In this document: piece after piece, positions 1-5,680 of the stretch
Position numbering within the stretch: the first letter of the stretch is position 1
How the letters are laid out: the number at the start of each line of letters is the position of its first letter
NCBI GenBank assembly: GCA_003509235.1
Contig: DONH01000454.1
Location: 1 to 5,680 of the forward strand
DNA length: 5,680 nucleotides
Direction of reading: 5' to 3'
Source: Planctomycetaceae bacterium
GTDB lineage: Bacteria > Planctomycetota > Planctomycetia > Pirellulales > UBA1268
Translations under genes and position numbers: made by a program
The notes under the pieces: generated by a model
The model's input: the letters and a program-made list of their open reading frames with translations, nothing else
The model's database searches: none
Told to the model about the DNA's origin: nothing

Positions 1-36
1 GAGTATCAGCAAGTAGATGCTCCAGGGCTTGACCGA

Positions 37-606
37 ATGGTCACGAAGAAAATTGGTAAAAATTTTAGCTCACTTTTGCATCAGTTTGGTGCAGACCTCC
101 TCTCCTCATTACACGGTGTGAAATCCAAGAAGATTCTTGGCGAGATCGCCGCTGATGTAAAAGAAAGAATGCCAAAGCGAGGTGAGAAATTACCTGAACC
201 TTTTGTTGCCGCCTTGTCTGCAACGAGTGACGGTGATGTGTCTGAGCAGCATCGGCCGGCTGGCCCTCAGGCGGCACCTCGGCCCGCGGGCAAAACGCCT
301 CAGCCTCCTCCTGGTTCTGGGCCAAAACGAGACGCTGATGGTACGCCGATCGGCACTCGATCCGGACCCAAGCCTTTTGTTGTGAAACCCAACAAAGCCC
401 GTTCTATAACGATCAAGCCAGAGCTCGCAGCACAAAGAGAAGCTGCAGAGCGGGAGGCTCTGAAAGCGAAGTCAGAAGAAAAAAAGGCTCATAAAGCCGG
501 TAGTAAGCCAACGGGCAAGAAGAGAGCTTCCTCTAAGAAAACAAAAGCAAATGCAAAGCAGGCTGCGGGCCACTCTCGGAAGTTAGCGAAGAAGAAGCCA
601 CGTTGA
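37..606 (+). CDS. Lysine-rich basic protein of unknown function (possibly 5'-partial)
   Basis: I do not recognise this protein. From the ATG at 37 it has 189 residues. The frame stays open to the first base of the window (12 more codons, EYQQVDAPGLDR), so this may be the C-terminal part of a longer protein. A weak AGGG lies 9 bases before the ATG at 24-27 and slightly favours a start here. Residues 1-60 look folded, with hydrophobic spacing suggesting amphipathic helices (for example SSLLHQFGADLLSSL). Residues 65-120 are a disordered linker rich in Pro, Gly and Ala, including PQPPPG. Residues 125-189 are an Ala/Lys/Arg-rich tail ending KLAKKKPR, like the tails of histone-H1-like or other nucleic-acid-binding proteins. 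There is no signal peptide or membrane segment. It lies 87 bases upstream of yebC on the same strand and may be co-transcribed with it. A role in binding DNA or RNA is inferred from composition only. Confidence 0.6.
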   Translation: MVTKKIGKNFSSLLHQFGADLLSSLHGVKSKKILGEIAADVKERMPKRGEKLPEPFVAALSATSDGDVSEQHRPAGPQAAPRPAGKTPQPPPGSGPKRDADGTPIGTRSGPKPFVVKPNKARSITIKPELAAQREAAEREALKAKSEEKKAHKAGSKPTGKKRASSKKTKANAKQAAGHSRKLAKKKPR

Positions 607-676
607 GAGATGGTCATAGATACGTTTTTATTAGTATCGATGGAGCCTCTTGAAAGGTGCTATTAAGGGATAAACA

Positions 677-683
677 AAAGGAG
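677..683 (+). promoter_or_regulatory. Ribosome binding site of the yebC-family gene
   Basis: AAAGGAG is a near-perfect Shine-Dalgarno sequence, 10 bases before the GTG at 694. It fixes that GTG as the start, which agrees with the conserved MAGHS N-terminus of the family. It is the only strong ribosome binding site in the window; the genes on the other strand have none that is obvious. Confidence 0.75.
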
Positions 684-693
684 TTACGGCAAC

Positions 694-1443
694 GTGGCAG
701 GCCATTCTCATTGGGCGAATATTTCACGAAAAAAATCGCTTATCGATGCAAAGCGAGGGAAGCTTTGGAGCAAGCTGGCGAAAGCCATTATTGTAGCTGC
801 AAAGCACGGTGGTTCTGACCCTGACGCAAATCTTCGACTCCGCTACGCCATTGATGCAGCCAAGGCTGTGAGCATGCCGAAAGATAACATTCAGCGTGCC
901 ATAAAGGCTGGTTGTGGAGAGCTGAAAGGTGGGAATCTCGAGGAGTCGGTCTATGAAGGCTACGCCGCCGGGGGCGTTGCAGTTTTGTGTGAAATCCTCA
1001 CAGATAATCGGAATCGAACAGCGCCGGAAATTCGTAAGTTATTCGAGCTTTGCGATGGCAAGCTTGGTGCGACTGGGTGTGTTGCATACTTGTTCACGAG
1101 GACAGGTATGGTTCGAGTTCCCAGCGATTCCGGTAAAGAAGACTATTTCTATGAAGTGGCGATAGAGTCTGGTGCTGACGACGTGACTACTGTTGACAAC
1201 TATTGGGAAGTAGCGTGTGATCCTCAAGTTATGAGTGATGTGGTGGCCACAATCAAACAAGCTGATTTCGTAATTGAATCAAGTGAGATTATCCGGGTTC
1301 CCTCCACGACGGTTGAAATTGATGATGTCGCGACAGCACGGAAGGTGCTGAATCTCATGGAGCGACTTGATGATCACGATGACGTCCAGAGTGTTTCGGC
1401 GAATTTTAGTATCCCAGATGAAGCAATCAGGGCGCTCGAGTAA
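694..1443 (+). CDS. yebC: YebC/PmpR/TACO1-family protein
   Basis: This is a complete 249-residue YebC-family protein with a GTG start, the usual length for the family. Conserved blocks in order are MAGHSHWANISRKK at 1-14 (usual form MAGHSKWANIKHRK), the helical domain with MPKDNIQRAIKAGCGE at 61-76, YEGYAAGGVAVLCEILTDNR at 87-106 followed by NRTAPEIR, then KLGATGCVAYLF at 123-134, and the C-terminal LNLMERLDDHDDVQSVSANF near 219-238. The family is cytoplasmic. It was first annotated as a transcriptional regulator (PmpR). More recent work on bacterial YebC and mitochondrial TACO1 places it on the ribosome, relieving stalls at proline-rich stretches. Bacterial homologues are often near ruvC, but ruvC is not seen here. 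It follows the lysine-rich gene by 87 bases and converges with the cytochrome gene. The family assignment is very secure; which role this copy plays cannot be told from sequence. Confidence 0.97.
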   Translation: MAGHSHWANISRKKSLIDAKRGKLWSKLAKAIIVAAKHGGSDPDANLRLRYAIDAAKAVSMPKDNIQRAIKAGCGELKGGNLEESVYEGYAAGGVAVLCEILTDNRNRTAPEIRKLFELCDGKLGATGCVAYLFTRTGMVRVPSDSGKEDYFYEVAIESGADDVTTVDNYWEVACDPQVMSDVVATIKQADFVIESSEIIRVPSTTVEIDDVATARKVLNLMERLDDHDDVQSVSANFSIPDEAIRALE

Positions 1444-1472
1444 GGTCGATAGAGAGAAAACAGGCAAAGGTG
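1444..1472. other. Short convergent intergenic gap
   Basis: Only 29 bases separate the yebC stop (+ strand) from the stop of the cytochrome gene (- strand). I see no GC-rich hairpin followed by a T-tract for either direction. Transcription of both genes probably runs into the 3' end of the other, or ends by a factor-dependent mechanism. The gap shares AAAGGTGCTATT (1466-1477) with the region upstream of yebC. Confidence 0.6.
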
Positions 1473-3041
1473 CTATTCGGTTATGTCAGCCACTTCTTCA
1501 GTGTGGTCAACCGCTGGCCAGTAATCTTCAAAATCGAATTCAGGGCTGTTGTCCAAATCATGACATTCGAGGCAATTAGAAATTACTTTTGTCTTGCTTT
1601 CCGGTGTGTCGATTGACATAGCTAGTTCTTCGCGAAGCCTGTCACGCTCAGTCACACTCGCGCGAACATCACCTCTCTCGACGGCTGCATGAGCCGCAGC
1701 AGGACCATGGCAATTTTCACACCCATTGTGGGCAAGATGCGGTGTTTTCTGCATGCTGAGAAAACCACCTTCAAAGGGTTCGTATCTCTGAGGTGCCCAA
1801 CCGACAACATGGCAGGAAAGGCATTCCGGGTCACCATCTCTTCTTGGCTCTTGGTCTTCCAGGGTTGTGAGTGCGTACGAATGAGATGAGTCTTCCCAGA
1901 CTTCATAGGCATAGGCATGACAGTCCCCACACGCATCACTTCCAGCAAATCGACGACCAGTCTGATGTCGCACCGGAGACAGGCCCAAACCTTCAAGCCC
2001 GAGCGATTCAAGTTGCCGCTGGTACGTGGCAAGTAAATCGATCATATCTTCAGCCTCACCCCATCGAGCATCCAGGGGTACTCTTTGGCTTTTTATTGAG
2101 TCATCTTTCGTGTCAAAGAAACCGATTGTCACGGCAAACATGCCTTTGTGCCCAAGCTCTACCAGTCTCGCACCATTTTCTAAAACAGGAAGTTTTGACG
2201 GTGGCTCGTCGGCACCTCCAGCGGTGACAACGATATCAAACTGAGGGAAAGACTCAGCTAGGGACCGGGCCTCTTCAGGATTGCCCCATGAGAGCAGGAC
2301 ATAGTGGTCGCATAGCCCGGGCTGCATTAATTTGACGACTTCTTGAAGTGCTGCTTCCGCGGCGGTGACTTCAATTGCTGCGTTGCGGATGTCTCCGGAT
2401 TTGCTGTTGCCGAGCACTGAAGTAATGCCAATCCGAAGTCCACCAATTTCAACAACACGGAAGCGAGGTGTAATGTTTGCATCAAGTCCAAGAAGGCCCA
2501 CATTGGCACTGAGGAAAGGAGTAGGCTCGTTCCCAACGGGTGCGACAGCTGCGACGAGTTCTTCTGCCGGCAGGCGTAAGTCCGCAGGCCCAAACCCAAT
2601 ACCGCTATAGCCCATTTGTCGTAAGCCATCTGCGATCGACTGATATTTAACCTCTGCCTGACGGCCAAATCTCTTTACGAGGCCACCCAGATCGACAGCC
2701 ACAACCGGCCATCCTGCTGATTTGAGTGCGGTTAAGAAATTCTGTCGCCTACTTAGGCCACCTTTTTGATTTTCCTTTCCGGTGCAGCCACAGGGTTCGA
2801 TGTACCCATCAAGCTCACCAGTGATAACAAGAACAGCTCGAGGGGTAGGCCAGTCTGTAAAAAGACTTCCATTTCGCTCCCGAAATTCTTCTTCGACCGT
2901 ATCAGAAATGCCTTGACCTCGATCGGGCATGGCGGCAGGCATTCGAACTGAAAGTATGCCTACCAATACAATTGCAAGAAGCGTGATGCGAGCAAGTCGG
3001 CATGTGATTGACTGCAAAATATTTCGTAAATGACAATGCAT
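1473..3041 (-). CDS. Exported tetraheme c-type cytochrome with N-terminal 5'-nucleotidase-like domain
   Basis: From the ATG at 3041 this is 522 residues. The frame is open further, with a TTG at 3113 giving 546. I chose 3041 because it places an export signal correctly: a basic stretch to residue 18, then the hydrophobic segment ITLLAIVLVGILSV. Neither start has a clear ribosome binding site. The N-terminal half (about 68-320) resembles UshA/5'-nucleotidase metallophosphatases: GYIEPCGCTGKENQKGGLSR near 80, PFLSANV near 175, then GLRIGITSVLG. The C-terminal part (about 365-500) is a cytochrome c554-like multiheme domain. It has four CXXCH sites at 371 (CGDCH), 407 (CLSCH), 441 (CENCH) and 490 (CLECH). 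Likely distal heme ligands are His387 in WEDSSHSYA, His435 or His438, and His451 after CHGP. It should act in the periplasm or at the membrane in electron transfer; donor and acceptor are unknown. It follows the DUF1573 gene, probably in one operon. The usual phosphatase metal ligands appear to be missing. Confidence 0.9.
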   Translation of the reverse strand: MHCHLRNILQSITCRLARITLLAIVLVGILSVRMPAAMPDRGQGISDTVEEEFRERNGSLFTDWPTPRAVLVITGELDGYIEPCGCTGKENQKGGLSRRQNFLTALKSAGWPVVAVDLGGLVKRFGRQAEVKYQSIADGLRQMGYSGIGFGPADLRLPAEELVAAVAPVGNEPTPFLSANVGLLGLDANITPRFRVVEIGGLRIGITSVLGNSKSGDIRNAAIEVTAAEAALQEVVKLMQPGLCDHYVLLSWGNPEEARSLAESFPQFDIVVTAGGADEPPSKLPVLENGARLVELGHKGMFAVTIGFFDTKDDSIKSQRVPLDARWGEAEDMIDLLATYQRQLESLGLEGLGLSPVRHQTGRRFAGSDACGDCHAYAYEVWEDSSHSYALTTLEDQEPRRDGDPECLSCHVVGWAPQRYEPFEGGFLSMQKTPHLAHNGCENCHGPAAAHAAVERGDVRASVTERDRLREELAMSIDTPESKTKVISNCLECHDLDNSPEFDFEDYWPAVDHTEEVADITE

Positions 3042-3142
3042 AGATGGATGGGGGGCACCAAAGTCTGGACTTCGCTCAATAGGTAGACAAAACAAAACCT
3101 TTCCCACCTTCAATTATCGACTAAATCCCAGCAGATCGTTCA
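3042..3142 (-). other. Spacer between the DUF1573 and cytochrome genes
   Basis: These 101 bases separate the DUF1573 stop from the preferred ATG of the cytochrome gene; the gap would be 29 bases if the TTG at 3113 were used. I see no terminator hairpin and no convincing promoter, which fits co-transcription. A purine-rich stretch near 3098-3113 (GAAGGTGGGAAAGG on the - strand) is the only Shine-Dalgarno-like sequence, but it is too far from the ATG at 3041. Confidence 0.45.
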
Positions 3143-4336
3143 CTATTCGGCAATGGCAACGCAAACAGGAATTGTCAAACTAGGGGTTTTGGGGTGTCCG
3201 GTTTCCAGGAGGATATACCCCTGTTTAGCGGTTTCAGTACATAAATTATTCGCTGGAGGTGCTCCCGGTGGAATTTGAATTTCAATACCGATCCGAACAA
3301 CGTCCCCCCCTCCTATCTGGCTGGGGGGATCGATTTTGACAGTGAGCCCCTCTGGAACGATATCGACGACACGTGGCAGCACGTCGTTACGAAATTCACC
3401 CTTGGCAGTCAGGAAAATTTTTGTGTTCAGACCAGTTTGACCGGAGACCGTTCCCAGCCTCAGTGCGTTGGATCTGCGATCCCATTTGCGGCCAACAAGC
3501 ATCATGTCCCCGCTGACGATGCCCTCTACTGGAACGACAGCTGTAATTTCTTCCTCACCGAGAGTAAAAGAAGCCTCGACTGCTGTCCGTATCTTTCCCA
3601 ATGGCAGACCTGAATTAATATCAAGTGATAAAAAGAAACCTCCCTTTGCTTCAGGTTCTTCTTGTAACTCATCTGGTGTAAGCGGACGACTCTCTACAGC
3701 TATGCTGTCAGCATAAGAATCGTCAGCTATGCGGCAGTTGTTGAGATGAGGAAGTTGATCACTAAAGGTGAAGATTTTTACCTCGGCCTGCGATGCCGTA
3801 TTGGCTGAAATTCCAGACATTACAATGCCGTTTGGCTCAGCCTTCCATGTCGGAATCACAGTACCTTCAATCGAAAATGCAATTTCTGGCCGACCTGTAT
3901 CGTTTGTAAGTATCGAGGCACTTTGTCGGAAAGGACCTCCTTCACCTTTTCCCGTCCACTTTATCCGGACAATGACCTCGTCACCCGGTGGAACGTTTCT
4001 ACTATCTTTCCCCTCACCCTCACCCTCAAAATCACTTACGGTGCATGTGCAACTGGTTGTTCCTTTTGTGATCAGGAGGGGTGCTTTTCCTGCATTGCGA
4101 ACGATGAAAGCATGGCTACCCGTGCCTCCGAGACTCACTCGACCAAAGTCGTAGCTGGTCTCATCGGTTTGTGCTACCGGTAGTGGACCAGATGAGTTGA
4201 CTGAGCGTGTCGCGAATGCTCCGGTTCGTAGTGGTGTCGTGGTTGCCCTGAGTAGGGCTGTACCAGAGCCAGTCAATGTGCCGAGTATTGCGGCAATGAT
4301 TGCTACGAACCATGGATTTGGCAGGTTAAGCTTCAT
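3143..4336 (-). CDS. Exported DUF1573-domain protein
   Basis: This is a complete 397-residue protein from an ATG with no evident ribosome binding site. Residues 9-29 (WFVAIIAAILGTLTG and following) form a signal peptide or an N-terminal membrane anchor. Residues about 61-159 match DUF1573, an immunoglobulin-like beta domain. The signs are YDFGRVSLGGTGSHAFIVRN at 62-81, SCTCTV at 95-100, PPGDEVIVRIKW at 116-127, and QSASILTND followed by FSIEGTV. The remaining 240 residues are rich in beta strands with repeated Val/Ile-Pro-Gly turns and probably hold two further Ig-like domains that I cannot name. The function of DUF1573 is unknown; it is common in exported proteins of planctomycetes and Bacteroidetes. 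The domain contains an acidic EGEGEG insert encoded by three tandem hexamers, just after the C-x-C motif. It is 95 bases downstream of proS and directly upstream of the tetraheme gene, so a joint role at the cell envelope is plausible but inferred. Confidence 0.9.
   Translation of the reverse strand: MKLNLPNPWFVAIIAAILGTLTGSGTALLRATTTPLRTGAFATRSVNSSGPLPVAQTDETSYDFGRVSLGGTGSHAFIVRNAGKAPLLITKGTTSCTCTVSDFEGEGEGKDSRNVPPGDEVIVRIKWTGKGEGGPFRQSASILTNDTGRPEIAFSIEGTVIPTWKAEPNGIVMSGISANTASQAEVKIFTFSDQLPHLNNCRIADDSYADSIAVESRPLTPDELQEEPEAKGGFFLSLDINSGLPLGKIRTAVEASFTLGEEEITAVVPVEGIVSGDMMLVGRKWDRRSNALRLGTVSGQTGLNTKIFLTAKGEFRNDVLPRVVDIVPEGLTVKIDPPSQIGGGDVVRIGIEIQIPPGAPPANNLCTETAKQGYILLETGHPKTPSLTIPVCVAIAE
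4011..4028 (+). repeat. Triple tandem hexanucleotide within the DUF1573 gene
   Basis: CCCTCA is repeated three times without change. On the coding (-) strand it encodes alternating Glu and Gly (EGEGEG, residues 104-109). The unit is a multiple of three, so a gain or loss of copies would change the length of the loop without breaking the frame. Confidence 0.85.
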
Positions 4337-4388
4337 GGTGATAGTCAGGGTGATCCGATTTGATGAGCACGTGAATGCTGCACCTTTT

Positions 4389-4394
4389 ATTATA
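4389..4394 (-). promoter_or_regulatory. Possible -10 box upstream of the DUF1573 gene
   Basis: The - strand reads TATAAT, a perfect -10 hexamer, in the 95-base gap between proS and the DUF1573 gene. It would put a transcript start near 4382 and leave a leader of about 45 bases. No good -35 box lies at the usual distance: the nearest match, ATGACA at 4418-4423, is 23 bases away, and there is no extended TG motif. The DUF1573-cytochrome pair may therefore have its own promoter, or it may be read through from proS. Confidence 0.3.
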
Positions 4395-4431
4395 CTGTAG
4401 CGTTATACCCTCACCTGTGTCATCAAACATG

Positions 4432-5680
4432 TTAGTACGAACGACTAATGACGCTTCTTCGAAGAACGGATTTCCCCGTGTAAAGGCACTTTCCAGGTTC
4501 TTCATCCCAGTCCATTGGGGCACAGCGAACGGTGACTTTAAGTGGATCGAGTACTTCCGCAACAGCAGGATCATCCGCGACATGGACATATGCAAAGCCG
4601 CTAGTTTCTTGTTTGGAATCGAAGAATTCAGAAACTTCATCCTTTTTGTCAATTGTTGATGAGTGTTTTTCACGAAAATCGACTGCTTTTTTTAGCATAT
4701 TTGTTTGTACTGATTCCAAGAGTTCCACAGCGTTTTTGGGAAATTCATCTAGAGTCATCGTGAGCTTTTGTTTTGGTGGCTCGTCGCGACGAGCAATGCT
4801 TACTGTGCCAGCTGCCAGATCACGAGGGCCAATCTCAACTCGAATAGGGATGCCCTGCTTGATGTGTTGCCATACCTTGTCACCTCCACGCATGTCACGG
4901 TCATCGATCTTGACACGAATGTTCTCATTGCGCCACTGAGATTGTTCTAGCTGCTCCTTCAGTTTGTAACAGCATTTCAGAACAGCAGATTGATCCTCAT
5001 CTGAGCGATAGATTGGGAGCAAGACAATCTGTTCAGGTGCTATGCGTGGGGGCAGGACCAGGCCGTCGTCATCTGCATGAGTCATGATAAGACCTCCAAT
5101 CAGACGAGTTGAGACCCCCCAGGAAGTTGTCCAGCAAAAAGCTTCTTGGCTTGTCTTGTCTGTAAAGGTTATGTTTTGTGCCTTGGCAAAATTCTGGCCA
5201 AGAAAGTGTGACGTTCCGGCCTGAAGTGCCTTTCCGTCCTGCATCATGGCTTCAATAGAATAGGTTTCAACAGCACCGGGAAATCGTTCGCTGGACGGTT
5301 TGGGTCCTTTCCAGACGGGTATTGCCAGATCCCGTTCAGCGAATGTTGCGTAGATGTCAAGCATTTGCAGTGTTTCCTGAATCGCTTCTTCTTCTGTCGC
5401 ATGGGCAGTGTGTCCTTCTTGCCATAAAAATTCAGCAGTTCTTAAAAAAAGTCGAGTCCTCATCTCCCATCTTACTACATTTGCCCATTGATTTAACAAG
5501 ATTGGTAAATCTCTGTATGATTGAATCCAGTTTTTATATGTCCTCCAAATTATTGCCTCACTGGTAGGTCTCACAATTAGTTCTTCCTCTAGTTTTGAAT
5601 CTTTGTCTACTACCAACTTCCCGGGGTTCTCCTCATCATTTTTTAGCCTGTAGTGTGTAACAACAGCACATTCTTTAGCA
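4432..5680 (-). CDS. proS: Prolyl-tRNA synthetase, archaeal/eukaryotic type (5'-partial)
   Basis: This class II enzyme joins proline to tRNA-Pro in the cytoplasm. The window holds 415 residues; the frame is open through its right edge, so roughly the first 70-90 residues, including motif 1, lie outside. The visible N-terminal part already matches the family (KECAVVTHYRLKN, then KLEEELIVRPTSE). Motif 2 is seen in RTAEFLWQEGHTAHAT, the substrate loop in GTSHFLGQNFAKA, and motif 3 in SWGVSTRLIGGLIMTHADDD. The anticodon-binding domain follows (QIVLLPIYRSDED, then GIPIRVEIGPRDL). The chain ends with a short C-terminal domain finishing CLYTGK...SRSY, with the conserved terminal tyrosine of this subgroup. 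The editing insert of the E. coli-type enzyme is absent between motifs 2 and 3, as expected for this type. Only two cysteines remain in the C-terminal domain (in VRCAP and GKCLY) where zinc-binding relatives have four, so zinc has probably been lost. Confidence 0.97.
   Translation of the reverse strand, partial: AKECAVVTHYRLKNDEENPGKLVVDKDSKLEEELIVRPTSEAIIWRTYKNWIQSYRDLPILLNQWANVVRWEMRTRLFLRTAEFLWQEGHTAHATEEEAIQETLQMLDIYATFAERDLAIPVWKGPKPSSERFPGAVETYSIEAMMQDGKALQAGTSHFLGQNFAKAQNITFTDKTSQEAFCWTTSWGVSTRLIGGLIMTHADDDGLVLPPRIAPEQIVLLPIYRSDEDQSAVLKCCYKLKEQLEQSQWRNENIRVKIDDRDMRGGDKVWQHIKQGIPIRVEIGPRDLAAGTVSIARRDEPPKQKLTMTLDEFPKNAVELLESVQTNMLKKAVDFREKHSSTIDKKDEVSEFFDSKQETSGFAYVHVADDPAVAEVLDPLKVTVRCAPMDWDEEPGKCLYTGKSVLRRSVISRSY

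Noticed and set aside
619..638. Inverted repeat GATAC...GTATC as a terminator after the lysine-rich gene
   Set aside because: The stem is only five AT-rich pairs with a ten-base loop, and the T-run lies in the loop and not after the stem.
1652..2032. Minus-strand 126-codon open frame inside the cytochrome gene
   Set aside because: It lies wholly within the heme-binding region of the real gene in another frame, with no family features.
3042..3113. N-terminal extension of the cytochrome from the TTG at 3113
   Set aside because: It would put 24 hydrophilic residues in front of an otherwise normal signal peptide, and the TTG has no good ribosome binding site. It is not excluded; protein N-terminal data would decide.
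3768..4154. Plus-strand 128-codon open frame antisense to the DUF1573 gene
   Set aside because: The DUF1573 frame has clear family motifs; the antisense translation has none and no start signal.
4432..4448. Inverted repeat TTAGT...ACTAA at the proS stop as a terminator
   Set aside because: The stem has five pairs, begins inside the coding region and has no following T-tract on the - strand.
4326..4673. Minus-strand 115-codon open frame bridging the end of proS and the start of the DUF1573 gene
   Set aside because: It overlaps the well-conserved C-terminus of proS in another frame, its translation resembles no protein I know, and it has no ribosome binding site. It is a shadow frame.
1..5680. 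tRNA, rRNA, CRISPR array, transposon ends or phage genes
   Set aside because: There are no regularly spaced repeats, no cloverleaf-like sequence in the gaps, no terminal inverted repeats and no transposase-like protein. The gaps are all about 100 bases or shorter.

Overview
The window looks like ordinary chromosomal DNA from a bacterium, most probably a planctomycete (Planctomycetota). This is an inference from the gene content: a YebC-family protein, a large exported DUF1573 protein, a multiheme cytochrome fused to a 5'-nucleotidase-like domain, and an archaeal/eukaryotic-type prolyl-tRNA synthetase. Base composition is close to balanced between GC and AT. No RNA gene, insertion sequence, phage gene or CRISPR array can be seen.

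Layout: the left quarter reads on the + strand. It holds the end, or the whole, of a lysine-rich protein I cannot name (to 606), an 87-base gap with a strong ribosome binding site, then a complete yebC/taco1-family gene (694-1443). The remaining three quarters read on the - strand. In the order of transcription these are proS (entering from the right edge, stop at 4432), a 95-base gap with a possible -10 box, a DUF1573 surface or periplasmic protein (4336-3143), and a tetraheme c-type cytochrome with an N-terminal 5'-nucleotidase-like domain (stop at 1473). yebC and the cytochrome gene converge with only 29 bases between their stop codons, and no hairpin-plus-U-tract terminator is visible there.

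How the genes fit together: yebC and proS are both translation genes (ribosome rescue at proline-rich stretches, and charging of tRNA-Pro), but they lie on opposite strands and need not be co-regulated. The DUF1573 protein and the tetraheme protein are adjacent, on the same strand and both exported by their N-termini, so they form the likely functional unit of interest. Both carry a C-x-C-T motif in the extracytoplasmic domain (SCTCT and PCGCT). In the cytochrome, the phosphoesterase-like domain seems to have lost the usual metal-binding residues while the four heme sites are intact. This suggests an uncharacterised redox or electron-transfer role rather than nucleotide hydrolysis. Nothing in the window is a clear, wholly new system; this pair is the best candidate for a second look.
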